Source of the DNA: an uncultured bacterium
Lineage (GTDB): Bacteria > Actinomycetota > Coriobacteriia > Coriobacteriales > Coriobacteriaceae
Direction of reading: 5' to 3'
DNA: 64,000 nucleotides
Assembly (NCBI GenBank): GCA_905215755.1
Contig: CAJMRE010000005.1
Span: 1-64,000, forward strand
A program made the position numbers and the translations under genes. The notes under the pieces were generated by a model. The model was not told where the DNA came from and searched no databases. It worked only from the letters and a program-made list of their open reading frames with translations. Of the stretch, positions 1 through 8,505 are shown piece after piece; positions within the stretch are counted from its first letter, which is position 1, and each line of letters starts with the position of its first letter.

Positions 1-97
1 CGAGCGGGGGCTCCTGTCGTTTCCGTGCCCCTGGATTGGGTCATAGTGTCTGACTTGTGCTCAACCTGCGGCGATATTTGGTTTGGAGCGAGGGGTC

Positions 98-856
98 CTA
101 CGACAGTTCGTCGGCTACTTGGTGTTCGTAGAAGGCTTCGATTACGGCGTTAAAGTCGCGGGCGAAGTCTTCCATGGTTCCGCGCCAGGTGGCTCGGCCG
201 GGTTTTCCCTGGCCAACATAGGCAGTTTGAATGCCGCAGGCGGGACTGGGGAAGTCGCGCTTGGGATCGTTGCCCACCATAAGGACCTCGTGTGGCTCGA
301 GCCCCATCACCTGAAGCTGCTCTAGATAGTAGGTGGCATCGGGCTTGCAGCGGGTGGCGTTTCCCATGTGCGTCACGAGTTCAAAGGGGGCGTCGGCCAG
401 GTCGCCCCAACCCATGCGGCACTCGATGGCCCCCTGGGGAAAGCTGGGGTTGGTAAAGAGCGCGCAGCGCAGCCCTGCGTCCTGTACGGCCTGGAGCGCG
501 GCGTGTGCGCCCGGCATGGCGTGGGCGTTAATGATATCGTCGTTCTTGTACGGAAGAACTTCGCGGTCATAGTAGGTAAACGCCTCGTAGATGAGGGGAT
601 CGGAGAGGCAGATCCCGCATCGGCGCTCGACCTCTTCTTGGTAAAACTCAAGATTGGTGCGGTTGTCCGTGCCGCTGCGGCGATTGGCGTTGAGGTCGAC
701 CAGGATGGTGCCGAGGCGCGCCATCGTGCCACCGCGGCTGCGGCGCCCGATATCCGCGAGCATCGAAGAGACATCCTTAAAATAGCGAAGGATGAACGCG
801 TTGAGGTTGATGCTGAGAAGCGTTTCGTCCATATCGAAAACGACTGCTTTGAGCAC
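98..856 (-). CDS. HAD-superfamily hydrolase
   Basis: A 252-residue cytoplasmic HAD phosphatase. Motif I DMDET lies at residues 8-12, a motif II-like LFTNPS follows mid-protein, and a lysine in RCKPD plus the acidic MVGNDPKRD give motifs III and IV. This matches the phosphoaspartate chemistry of the family; the substrate cannot be read from sequence. The open frame extends upstream, but I chose the GTG at 856 because AGAAAGG sits 7 nt before it and motif I then starts at the usual distance from the N terminus. It is divergent from rpsA. The family resemblance is to YjjG/PGP-type phosphatases, without certainty. Confidence 0.82.
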   Translation of the reverse strand: MLKAVVFDMDETLLSINLNAFILRYFKDVSSMLADIGRRSRGGTMARLGTILVDLNANRRSGTDNRTNLEFYQEEVERRCGICLSDPLIYEAFTYYDREVLPYKNDDIINAHAMPGAHAALQAVQDAGLRCALFTNPSFPQGAIECRMGWGDLADAPFELVTHMGNATRCKPDATYYLEQLQVMGLEPHEVLMVGNDPKRDFPSPACGIQTAYVGQGKPGRATWRGTMEDFARDFNAVIEAFYEHQVADELS

Positions 857-1171
857 GCGGGCACCTTTCTCGAAAAATCGATCTAGAATCGTTGGCTCCG
901 GATACTTTACCCCAAAGCCGAATGCCTGGCTGGTTATCGTCAAGTTGCGGAGACGTGTGTTCATAAGATTACGAAAAAGTCTCCACACGAGTAAAAAATC
1001 GCAGTTCACGCTTGAAATCGAACTCATTTCCCCGTAACCTATACGAACGTGATTGCATAAGCGTCACATTAGTATCTGTCGGCTCCCGAGTGTTCCTAAA
1101 CGTTGTGTGCTTGTCGCACCCTTCTGTAGGTCCTAGCAATCGGGGCCCCGTAGTTCGAAAGGGGTCCACCT
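857..1171. other. Intergenic region between divergent HAD gene and rpsA
   Basis: About 315 bases without a convincing gene. It must hold the promoter for rpsA and that of the HAD gene on the other strand. I see AT-richer stretches around 965-1000 and 1050-1075 but no unambiguous -35/-10 pair. No riboswitch or terminator was recognised. Confidence 0.4.
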
Positions 1172-2338
1172 TTGAGTGAGATTCAGAACTCGTCCATTTT
1201 CTCTCTTGACGATGTCAATGAGGAGGAGATGAACAACCTCATCGACGGTACGATTACCGACTTTGATGAGGGCGATCTCGTTAACGGCACTGTCGTTAAG
1301 ATCGAGCATGACGAGGTGCTCGTTGACATCGGATTCAAGTCCGAGGGCGTTATCCCGGTCCGCGAGCTGTCCATCCGCAAGGACGCTAACCCTGCAGACA
1401 TCGTTGCACTCGGTGATCCCATCGAGGCTCTGGTTCTCCAGAAGGAGGACAAGGACGGTCGTCTGGTCCTGTCCAAGAAGCGTGCCGAGTACGAGCGTGC
1501 TTGGAACCGCATCGAGGAGAAGTTCAACTCCGGCGAGAACGTCGAGGGCGAGGTTATCGAGGTTGTCAAGGGCGGCCTGATCCTCGACATCGGCCTGCGT
1601 GGCTTCCTGCCCGCTTCCCTCGTCGACCTCCGTCGTGTCAAGGACCTCACCTCCTACATGGGCACCCGCATCGAGGCTCGCGTCATCGAGATGGACCGCA
1701 ACCGCAACAACGTCGTCCTCTCCCGTCGCGTCGTGCTCGAGGAGTCCCGTAAGGCCGAGCGCTCCGAGATCCTGTCCAAGCTCAAGTCTGGCATGCGTCT
1801 CCAGGGCACCGTTTCCTCCATCGTCGACTTCGGCGCCTTCGTCGACCTCGGCGGTATCGACGGCCTCATCCACATCTCCGAGCTCTCCTGGAACCACGTC
1901 AACCATCCTTCCGAGGTTGTCAAGGTCGGCCAGGAGGTCGAGGTCGAGGTTCTCGACGTCGATCTCAACCGCGAGCGCATCTCCCTGGGTCTCAAGCAGA
2001 CCACCGAGGATCCGTGGCGCGCACTGGTCAAGAAGTACCCCGTCGGCGCTATCGTCGAGGGCACTGTGACCAAGCTTGTCCCGTTCGGCGCTTTCGTCGA
2101 CCTGGGCGAGGGCATCGAGGGCTTGGTGCACATCTCCGAGATGGCCAACAAGCACGTCGATCAGCCTTCTCAGGTCACCCACGTGGGCGACAAGGTTCAG
2201 GTCAAGGTCATGGAGATCGACCTCGACCGTCGTCGTATCTCCCTGTCCATGAAGTCCGCTGCTGAGACTCTGGGCGTCGAGATCGAGGTTACCCCGCTTC
2301 CTTCCGAGAAGAAGGACGAGGAGAACGACGCCGAGTAA
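1172..2338 (+). CDS. rpsA: 30S ribosomal protein S1
   Basis: 388 residues with four S1 RNA-binding repeats, at about residues 34-105, 121-188, 207-276 and 292-362. The last two have the strongest S1 signature, GAFVDLG followed by GL(I/V)HISE. S1 helps mRNA bind the 30S subunit. Four repeats with a short acidic tail is the shorter form found in actinobacteria and Firmicutes, rather than the six-repeat enterobacterial form. The start is TTG at 1172, behind a GAAAGGGG ribosome binding site. The gene stands alone and ends in a strong terminator. Confidence 0.95.
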   Translation: MSEIQNSSIFSLDDVNEEEMNNLIDGTITDFDEGDLVNGTVVKIEHDEVLVDIGFKSEGVIPVRELSIRKDANPADIVALGDPIEALVLQKEDKDGRLVLSKKRAEYERAWNRIEEKFNSGENVEGEVIEVVKGGLILDIGLRGFLPASLVDLRRVKDLTSYMGTRIEARVIEMDRNRNNVVLSRRVVLEESRKAERSEILSKLKSGMRLQGTVSSIVDFGAFVDLGGIDGLIHISELSWNHVNHPSEVVKVGQEVEVEVLDVDLNRERISLGLKQTTEDPWRALVKKYPVGAIVEGTVTKLVPFGAFVDLGEGIEGLVHISEMANKHVDQPSQVTHVGDKVQVKVMEIDLDRRRISLSMKSAAETLGVEIEVTPLPSEKKDEENDAE

Positions 2339-2362
2339 ATCGGTTTGACGATCACTTGTTTT

Positions 2363-2396
2363 AAGGGATCCGTCCGTAATGGACGGGTCCCTTTTT
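2363..2396 (+). terminator. rpsA intrinsic terminator
   Basis: AAGGGA-CCGTCC pairs with GGACGG-TCCCTT around the loop GTAAT and runs into five T residues, 24 bases after the rpsA stop. Confidence 0.9.
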
Positions 2397-2663
2397 GCAT
2401 TTGGTGCCGAGATGCACGATGCTGCCCATGCTGTCCACGGGCTATTTGGTTGTCGCTGCATGAAAAAACGCCGACATCCCGCCTCGGGGAGGAGGCGGGA
2501 ACGCACCGAGTAGACGGAGGGGTACGGAGCGCGGTCGCGTCTCGACTGACGACGTTGCCCATCGACAGGACCATTGTAGCGCATGGCGGTTCTTGGTTTA
2601 TCGTGTCGAGCGTTTGCGTTGTGCCATTGCCTGCGACAACGGTGTGTTACACTCTTGCACTGC
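2397..2663. other. Intergenic region before RNase P RNA, with hairpin
   Basis: No gene supported. A 9-bp hairpin (TCCCGCCTC 2477-2485 with GAGGCGGGA 2492-2500) has a T-run on its minus-strand side after an 8-nt gap, so it is a poor terminator. A possible rnpB promoter has TTGCCT at 2627-2632 and TACACT at 2648-2653, with a short 15-nt spacer. Confidence 0.4.
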
Positions 2664-3021
2664 TGAGTGGGCCAGACGGTCGCGCGATGTGCTGCTTGCA
2701 GTACGCGTGAGGAAAGTCCGGGCTCCAGAGGGCGGGATGCCGGCTAACGGCCGGGCGGAGTGATCCGACGGAAAGCGCCGCAGAAAAGAAGACTCCCACC
2801 TGCGCCGCAAGGCGTAAAGGGAAAAGCTGAAACGGTGGTGTAAGAGACCACCAGCGTCGTGGTAACACGGCGGCTTGGCAAGCCCCATCCGGAGCAAGCG
2901 CGAATAGGAACGCTATGGGCCGGCCCGGTCCGCGTTCGGGTAGCGTGCGTGGAGCTGCACGGTAACGTGCAGACAAGATAAATGACCGTTCACGACAGAA
3001 CCCGGCTTATAGGCCCACTTG
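2664..3021 (+). ncRNA. rnpB: RNase P RNA, bacterial type A
   Basis: Catalytic RNA of ribonuclease P, which trims tRNA 5' ends. The conserved P4-side block GAGGAAAGTCCGGGCTC is at about 2708-2724. The matching 3' block, AGACAAGATAAATGACCG followed by ACAGAACCCGGCTTATAGG, closes the molecule. Ends were set by helix P1: AGTGGGCC at 2666-2673 pairs perfectly with GGCCCACT at 3012-3019. Length of about 358 nt fits the type A class. Confidence 0.95.
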
Positions 3022-3109
3022 GCATTTTTGTTACCCTGACAATCGGTACGGCCTTTGCCGTATTATTGAGGCTGTTTGTTGCCGCGCTTAGTTTTGTTGA
3101 GGGGCTTTG

Positions 3110-3745
3110 TTGGACAGCTATTTTACTCTGCAATCGAATATTGAGGCTTCGGGCGAGTTTGTGGACCGCAAGAGCCGGTTTATTGCCCAGCTGGTCCATA
3201 TTGAGTCCGAGGATGAGGCGAATGCCTTTATCGAGATGGTTCGCAAGCGTCATTACGACGCTCGGCACAATGTTCCTGCGTGGATTTTAGTCGATGGACG
3301 TGAACGTCAGAGCGATGACGGTGAGCCGAGCCGCACGAGCGGCATGCCGACGCTCGAGGTACTGCGCGGCGCAGAGCTCAAAAATGTTTGCTGCGTGGTG
3401 ACGCGCTATTTTGGTGGCACGCTGTTGGGACCTGGTGGCTTGGTGCGCGCCTATACCGCGGCCACGCAGGCGGCGGTGGCAGCTGCTCGGGAGGCCGGGC
3501 AGATTGTCGAGATGACGAGTGTCGTGCCTGTTGACGTGCATGTGGCCTATCCGCAGTATGAGCAGGTGCTTCGTTTGGCGCAGGATTCGGGTGCCAAGGT
3601 TTCGGATACCGATTACGCGGATGCCGTGACACTTCACTTGGTGTTTAAGGCGGGGGAGCAGGACCCGTTTTGCGCTAAAATGCGCGAGCTTATGGCAGGG
3701 CGCGAGGAGATTGAGGTCGGCGCTCCCGAGTTTGCGGAGTTCTAA
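3110..3745 (+). CDS. yigZ: YigZ/IMPACT family protein
   Basis: About 211 residues. The N-terminal UPF0029 domain carries DRKSRFIA, then AWIL, DGEPSRTSGMP and the block TRYFGGTLLGPGGLVRAY, all hallmarks of the YigZ/IMPACT family. A ferredoxin-like C-terminal domain follows. Relatives bind translation factors or nucleic acid; the exact job of bacterial members is unsettled. Two TTG codons lie at 3107 and 3110; I prefer 3110 because GAGGGG then sits 5 nt upstream. The gene is monocistronic and ends at a shared terminator. Confidence 0.88.
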   Translation: MDSYFTLQSNIEASGEFVDRKSRFIAQLVHIESEDEANAFIEMVRKRHYDARHNVPAWILVDGRERQSDDGEPSRTSGMPTLEVLRGAELKNVCCVVTRYFGGTLLGPGGLVRAYTAATQAAVAAAREAGQIVEMTSVVPVDVHVAYPQYEQVLRLAQDSGAKVSDTDYADAVTLHLVFKAGEQDPFCAKMRELMAGREEIEVGAPEFAEF

Positions 3746-3748
3746 CGG

Positions 3749-3799
3749 CGACGGCCGGCGTTTTTTTGGATGGATCCCAAACGCGCCGGCCGTCGTTTT
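3749..3799. terminator. Bidirectional terminator between convergent genes
   Basis: CGACGGCCGGCG (3749-3760) pairs with CGCGCCGGCCGTCG (3782-3795), followed by TTTT. The loop holds a T-run. It lies between yigZ and the converging C_GCAxxG_C_C gene and could stop both transcripts. Confidence 0.75.
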
Positions 3800-3812
3800 A
3801 TGTTGCTGCCGT

Positions 3813-4259
3813 TTACTCGGCGAGCTGCTTTAGCACATCGCAGGCGATCTCGATGGCATCGTCGATGCAGCCGGGGCAGCTGCGGAGCGGACCCTTATCC
3901 GATCCGATGCCCTTGAGCGTGCCGCAGACGGTCGTCGTGTTCTTCTCACCAAAACGCTTGGCGATCTCGCGCGACAGCTTGTAGGTCTGGCCTTTGGTCT
4001 TGGGGTTCTCCATGCCGTCGCTCATTACAAAGCCCATTATGGCAACAGCGCCCGAGATGGCGCCGCAGGTCTCGGTCATGCCACCCATGCCGGCGCCAAA
4101 GCCCTCGGTGAGGGTAAAGGCAGTCTGGGGGTCGAGCCCGACGGCAGGTGCGAGCGTGCAGGCAACGGCCTGGGCGCAGTTAAAGCCACGGGCGTGGTAT
4201 TCGGCAGCTTGAGCCTGACAGGCGGTGATGTCGAGCTGGGCCGTATCGATTTGCTTCAT
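3813..4259 (-). CDS. C_GCAxxG_C_C family protein
   Basis: A small protein of 148 residues with the spaced cysteines that name the family: GFNCAQAV, then GAGMGGMTETCGAISGA, then VCGTLKG and SCPGC near the C terminus. The cysteines suggest a metal or redox-active site; members are common in anaerobes and their biochemical role is not established. I placed the start at 4259 (MKQIDT) because AAGGAGA precedes it at ideal spacing, although the frame stays open upstream. It faces away from the MetY-like gene, leaving about 230 bases between them. Confidence 0.85.
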   Translation of the reverse strand: MKQIDTAQLDITACQAQAAEYHARGFNCAQAVACTLAPAVGLDPQTAFTLTEGFGAGMGGMTETCGAISGAVAIMGFVMSDGMENPKTKGQTYKLSREIAKRFGEKNTTTVCGTLKGIGSDKGPLRSCPGCIDDAIEIACDVLKQLAE

Positions 4260-4489
4260 CGTTGTCTCCTTGGTTACGGTGTACCCGCCTATGGTACCCG
4301 TGACGGGGTATGTAATCATCGAGAGCTTCATGTATGCCTCATTTTTATCTATCGAGCAAATGCCCAAGGCTTGAGATAAATACCCCTGATCAATTTGTCC
4401 TATAACCTACCTTGGGGATGGGTTGAGAGGGGTGCAGGGTAGCGGTATCGTGAACCGAATGAAACGTAACCCAGGCTAGGGAGCTAGAT

Positions 4490-5773
4490 ATGAGCGAGCA
4501 GACCATCGGTACCACATGTGTTCAGGGCGGCTATCACCCGGGAGATGCCGAGCCGCGCCAGGTGCCCATCTACCAGTCCACCACGTGGAAGTACGACACG
4601 TCCGAGCACATGGGCAAGCTGTTTGACCTAGAGGAGTCGGGCTACTTCTACAGCCGTCTGCAGAACCCCACGTGCGATCTCGTTGCCGCCAAGATCTGCG
4701 AGATGGAGGGCGGCACCGCTGCGATGCTCACGAGCTCGGGCATGGCTGCGAATTTCCTCGCGATTTTTAACGTGGCCGGTGCCGGCGATCATGTGGTCGC
4801 GAGCTCTGCTATCTACGGCGGTACCTACAACCTGCTCGCCCATACTATGGAGCGCATGGGTTTGACCTGTACCTTCGTTGCCCCCGACTGCACCGACGAG
4901 GAGCTCGAGGCAGCCTTTGAGCCCAATACCAAGCTCGTCTTTGGCGAGACCATCGCCAACCCCGCCCTTGCCGTGCTCGATATTGAGCGCTTTGCCAAGG
5001 CCGCGCACGACCACGGCGTGCCGCTGATGGTCGACAACACCTTCCCGACGCCCGTGATGTGCCGTCCCTTTGAGTGGGGCGCCGACATCGTCACGCACTC
5101 CACCACTAAGTACATGGATGGCCATGCGGCCTACCTGGGCGGCGTGATCGTCGATCACGGCCAGTTTGACTGGATGGCCCATGCAGATAAGTTCCCGGGT
5201 CTCACCACGCCTGACGAGAGCTATCACGGCGTGACCTATGCCGAGAAGTTCGGTCGCGAGGGCGCCTTCATTACCAAGGCCACCGCGCAGCTCATGCGCG
5301 ACCTCGGCCCCATGCAGAACCCGCAGGCGGCCTTCTTCCTGAACAGCTCGCTCGAGAGCCTGCATGTACGCATGCCGCGTCATTGTGAGAACGGCCTGGC
5401 CGTTGCCAAGTTCCTGCAGAGCCATCCCAAGGTGCGCTTCGTGAGCTATCCGGGCCTGGAGGGCGATAAGTACTATGACCTGGCTCAGAAGTACATGCCC
5501 AACGGTACCTGCGGCGTTGTGAGCTTTGGCTTTAACGGTGGTCGCGCGGCGGCCGAGACCTTTATGAAGAGCCTCAAGCTCGCCCAGATCGCCACGCACG
5601 TGGCCGATGCCCGCACTTGCTGCTTGCATCCCGCTAATGCCACGCATCGCCAGATGAACGATGAGGAGCTCATCGCCTGTGGCATCTCCGCCGACATGGT
5701 GCGCCTGTCGTGCGGCCTCGAGGACACGGCCGATCTGATTGCCGACCTTGAGCAGGCACTCGAGCAGTGCTAG
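4490..5773 (+). CDS. metY: O-acetylhomoserine sulfhydrylase-like PLP enzyme
   Basis: 427 residues of the Cys/Met metabolism PLP family, fold type I. The PLP lysine is K207 within HSTTKYMDGH. The aspartate in LMVDNTFPTPV and the phosphate-binding SSGMAAN are also present. Length and the YSRLQNPT block favour O-acetylhomoserine aminocarboxypropyltransferase (MetY), which makes homocysteine from sulfide. Methionine gamma-lyase cannot be excluded from sequence alone. ATG at 4490 follows a weak GGGAG site. It is monocistronic with a terminator at 5841. Confidence 0.82.
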   Translation: MSEQTIGTTCVQGGYHPGDAEPRQVPIYQSTTWKYDTSEHMGKLFDLEESGYFYSRLQNPTCDLVAAKICEMEGGTAAMLTSSGMAANFLAIFNVAGAGDHVVASSAIYGGTYNLLAHTMERMGLTCTFVAPDCTDEELEAAFEPNTKLVFGETIANPALAVLDIERFAKAAHDHGVPLMVDNTFPTPVMCRPFEWGADIVTHSTTKYMDGHAAYLGGVIVDHGQFDWMAHADKFPGLTTPDESYHGVTYAEKFGREGAFITKATAQLMRDLGPMQNPQAAFFLNSSLESLHVRMPRHCENGLAVAKFLQSHPKVRFVSYPGLEGDKYYDLAQKYMPNGTCGVVSFGFNGGRAAAETFMKSLKLAQIATHVADARTCCLHPANATHRQMNDEELIACGISADMVRLSCGLEDTADLIADLEQALEQC

Positions 5774-5840
5774 GCTAGCTCCGTACAAGGTGCCGATGCT
5801 GGCAGAAAGCTTCGGTGACCTTTCGTTCCGATTCCGTAGG

Positions 5841-5888
5841 CGGGACCCCAATCGCGGCTGTTTGCAGGCGATCGGGGCCCCGTTTTTT
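5841..5888 (+). terminator. metY intrinsic terminator
   Basis: CGGGACCCCAATCGC pairs with GCGATCGGGGCCCCG and is followed by six T residues. Confidence 0.88.
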
Positions 5889-5914
5889 GCGTTAGGCCAC
5901 TCGAAAGGATGGAT

Positions 5915-7219
5915 ATGGAGAAAACTGCAGAGCAGTTGCGCCGCGAGCACATTGCTCTAGAGGGCGACACCCATGGCAAGAACAAATGGGCGATTCTGTT
6001 TACCGTGCTCATCATGACGTTTATGTCGTGTCTGGATTCGACCGTCGTGACCGTGGCGTTGCCCGTGATGCAAAAGGAGCTGGGCGTGGGCCTCGACCGC
6101 ATCCAGCTGGTGAGCTCGGTGTACCTGCTTGCGACATGCGTGGCTATGCTGCCGTTTGGCCGCTTGGGCGACGTGCGCGGCAAGGTGGGCGTATTCCAGC
6201 TGGGCGTAATCGTTTTTACGGCCGGCTCGCTGCTTTGCGGCCTTTCGGGTTCGCTCGAGGTTCTTATCCTGGCACGCATTGTTCAGGGCGTCGGTTGCGC
6301 GGCGGCCATGGCTAACAACATGGGTATCATCACCGAGTCGTTTCCGGCGCGCGAACGTGGCCGTGCCATGGGTATTCTCGCGACCTTTGTGGCCCTCGGC
6401 ATGATGTGTGGCCCCGTGCTTGGCGGCATGCTGGTGGCAAGCTTTCCCTGGGAGAGTATCTTCCTCATCAACCTGCCTATTGGCGTGATCTCGTTTATCG
6501 TGGGGCTCTACACGCTGCCGCATGTTAAGCCGGAGGCCGGCGAGCGCCCCATGTCCCTGATCGAGGCCGCTCGTCGCTGCTTTGCAAATTCGGCCTTCAC
6601 CATCAACCTTGTCTGCATGCTCATCGTGTTCGTTGGCATTGGCGCATCCGAGTTTATTCTGCCGTTCTATTTTCAGGACGCCCACGGCTTTGGTTCCGAC
6701 ATTTCCGGATTGCTCTTTTTGGCGCTGCCGATGGTGAATGCCTTTATCGGGCCGCTTTCGGGTACGGTTTCGGACCGTGTTGGCTGCGAGGGCCCTACGG
6801 CGGTCGGCCTGGGCGTGTATGTGTGCGGTCTCTTTGCGGTAAGCACGCTCGACGAGCGCTCTTCTATCCCTGTGATCGTGTGCTGTGTTGCGTTTATGTC
6901 GTGCGGTACGTCGGTTTTCCAGAGTCCTAACAACTCGTTGTACATGGGCTCGGCTCCGCGCGAAGCACTCGGCTTTGCGGGTAGTCTGGGTAGCCTGGCG
7001 CGTTATGCGGGTATGGCACTCGGCATTACGGTGGCGTCGAATATCCTGTATGGACAGATGAGCGTGGCGATGGGCGAGGCCGTGACCAGTTTTGTTGCAG
7101 GACGTCCGGATGTGTTCCTGTTTGGTTTCCGTTCGGTGTTCTATGTGTTGATGGCTGTGGCCGCTGTGGGCTTTGCGCTTGCCATGGTGCGTTTGGTGAA
7201 GATGCGCGCCCGCCATTAG
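5915..7219 (+). CDS. MFS drug exporter, DHA2 (EmrB/QacA-like)
   Basis: About 434 residues, mostly hydrophobic. After a charged N-terminal tail the first helix contains LDSTVVTVALP, the motif D1 typical of drug:proton antiporters. GRLGDVRGK (motif A) and a motif C-like stretch GPVLGGML follow. At about 434 aa it is shorter than typical 14-helix members, so 12 helices may be closer. The substrate is unknown. ATG at 5915 was chosen over ATG 5909 because GAAAGG lies directly against 5909 but 6 nt before 5915. Transcribed alone. Confidence 0.85.
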   Translation: MEKTAEQLRREHIALEGDTHGKNKWAILFTVLIMTFMSCLDSTVVTVALPVMQKELGVGLDRIQLVSSVYLLATCVAMLPFGRLGDVRGKVGVFQLGVIVFTAGSLLCGLSGSLEVLILARIVQGVGCAAAMANNMGIITESFPARERGRAMGILATFVALGMMCGPVLGGMLVASFPWESIFLINLPIGVISFIVGLYTLPHVKPEAGERPMSLIEAARRCFANSAFTINLVCMLIVFVGIGASEFILPFYFQDAHGFGSDISGLLFLALPMVNAFIGPLSGTVSDRVGCEGPTAVGLGVYVCGLFAVSTLDERSSIPVIVCCVAFMSCGTSVFQSPNNSLYMGSAPREALGFAGSLGSLARYAGMALGITVASNILYGQMSVAMGEAVTSFVAGRPDVFLFGFRSVFYVLMAVAAVGFALAMVRLVKMRARH

Positions 7220-7376
7220 CGTGTTGGGAGGCTGTCTGCCACGATTCGCGCCGTCCCAAAAAGACTGGTTTGTGGTGCGATGCGGCTTGTGGGACGGGCG
7301 GGGGTCGGTCCGTGGTAGACTATCGAACAACGTTTATTAATCGCGCGGTATCGTTGCCGCGAGAAGGGGTTGCGCC

Positions 7377-7955
7377 ATGCAGGAGCTTGAGGATCGTATT
7401 CGCCATGACGGCATCGTAAAGGCCGGTAACGTCCTTAAGGTTGATGCCTTCCTCAACCACCAATGCGACGTTGAGCTGTTCGACCACATGGGCGCCGAGT
7501 GGGCCCGTCTGTTCGAGGGTGTCGAGATCAACAAGATCCTGACGATTGAGGCTTCGGGCATTGGCATGGCTTGCATCGCGGCTCAGCATTTTGGCGGCGT
7601 GCCGGTGGTCTTTGCCAAGAAGGCGCAGTCCATCAACCTCGACGGCGAGCAGTATGCCACGACCATCTACTCCTTTACCAAGCAGAAGGAGTACCCGGTC
7701 ATTGTGGGTAAGCGCTTCCTGTCCGAGGGCGACAAGGTCCTGATCATCGACGACTTCCTGGCCAACGGCTGCGCGCTTGAGGGCCTTATTAAGATCTGCG
7801 AGGCTGCGGGCGCCGAAGTTGCCGGCATTGGCATCGCCGTTGAGAAGGGCTTCCAGGGCGGCGGCGATAAGCTCCGTAAGCGCGGCTTCCGCGTTGAGAG
7901 CCTGGCACGTATCGCCGATATGGACTGCGAGAACGGCGAGATCACCTTCGCCTAA
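7377..7955 (+). CDS. xpt: Xanthine phosphoribosyltransferase
   Basis: 192 residues. The enzyme salvages xanthine to XMP using PRPP. The PRPP-binding loop is VLIIDDFLANGCAL at about residues 121-134, and TIEASGI and VVFAKK earlier in the chain are typical of Xpt rather than Hpt or Apt. ATG at 7377 follows GAGAAGGGG. A possible -10 TAGACT lies at about 7316. No purine riboswitch core was found in the 157-base leader. A palindrome-terminator follows the stop. Confidence 0.92.
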   Translation: MQELEDRIRHDGIVKAGNVLKVDAFLNHQCDVELFDHMGAEWARLFEGVEINKILTIEASGIGMACIAAQHFGGVPVVFAKKAQSINLDGEQYATTIYSFTKQKEYPVIVGKRFLSEGDKVLIIDDFLANGCALEGLIKICEAAGAEVAGIGIAVEKGFQGGGDKLRKRGFRVESLARIADMDCENGEITFA

Positions 7956-7983
7956 GCGCGCAACACAAGCGATTGGTATGCGA

Positions 7984-8018
7984 TGTGACAAAGGGACTGT
8001 CCCTTTGTCACATTTTTT
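7984..8018 (+). terminator. Perfect palindrome terminator after xpt
   Basis: Fourteen-base arms beginning TGTGACAAAGGGAC (7984-7997) are perfectly mirrored around a single central T at 7998, ending at 8012, and are followed by six T residues. Works as a terminator in form. The GGGACTGT core resembles the dispersed palindrome at 8423. Confidence 0.8.
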
Positions 8019-8038
8019 GTATGAGGGGAGGTGTTGAT

Positions 8039-8419
8039 ATGGATGAGAATAAGATGGGATGGCGCGAGTATGCGCGCTATGCCGAGATGTCGGCCGAGGA
8101 GTTGGCGCGCGATTGCGAGGTGCAGGTGTTTCGCGCGACGGGTCCGGGCGGACAGGGCGTGAACACGACGGACTCGGCGGTACGCATGAAACATATCCCT
8201 TCGGGGATTGTCGTGATGGCGCGCGAGAGCCGCAGTCAGTTCCAAAACCGTAGCAGCTGCCTACGTAAGCTGCGCGCTGAGCTTGAGCGTCGCGGGCGTC
8301 CGCCGCGCCGCCGCGTCAAGACCAAAGTGCCACAGCGATCGCGCCAGCGCAGGCTCAGCGACAAACACTTCAACGCCATTAAAAAGGCCAACCGTCGCAA
8401 GCCGGGCAGCGACGAATAG
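8039..8419 (+). CDS. Peptide chain release factor-like protein (GGQ domain)
   Basis: 126 residues containing only the catalytic RF domain. The GGQ tripeptide occurs in TGPGGQGVNTTDSAVRM, followed by the conserved HIPSGIVV and a strongly basic C-terminal tail. No stop-codon-recognition domain is present, so it resembles ArfB/YaeJ-type peptidyl-tRNA hydrolases or the small RF-like proteins of Gram-positives. A role in releasing stalled ribosomes is inference. ATG at 8039 has GGGGAGG 8 nt upstream. It converges on the lipid kinase gene across the 8423 palindrome. Confidence 0.85.
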   Translation: MDENKMGWREYARYAEMSAEELARDCEVQVFRATGPGGQGVNTTDSAVRMKHIPSGIVVMARESRSQFQNRSSCLRKLRAELERRGRPPRRRVKTKVPQRSRQRRLSDKHFNAIKKANRRKPGSDE

Positions 8420-8422
8420 CTT

Positions 8423-8503
8423 CCTCATAAGTTGCGGTGAAATAGGGACTGTTTTGCGGCTTTAACTGCATAAACAGTCCCTATTTCACCGCAACTTATG
8501 AGG
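8423..8503. repeat. Dispersed palindrome family A, copy 1
   Basis: Two perfect 32-base arms, 8423-8454 and 8472-8503, surround a 17-base loop. The arm contains AAGTTGCGGTGAAATA followed by GGGACT. It fills the gap between two converging genes, so it could also end transcription from both sides. Five further copies in this window share the core. Confidence 0.92.
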
Positions 8504-8505
8504 GG

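Noticed and set aside
2397..2640. Small minus-strand gene ending at the 2477-2500 hairpin
   Set aside because: No ribosome binding site or coherent frame; T-run is too far from the stem.
4260..4489. SAM or S-box riboswitch before the MetY-like gene
   Set aside because: No S-box core or terminator structure was seen in the leader.
7220..7376. Purine riboswitch before xpt
   Set aside because: No conserved three-way-junction core sequence seen; only a weak CCGTCCCA/TGGGACGG dyad.
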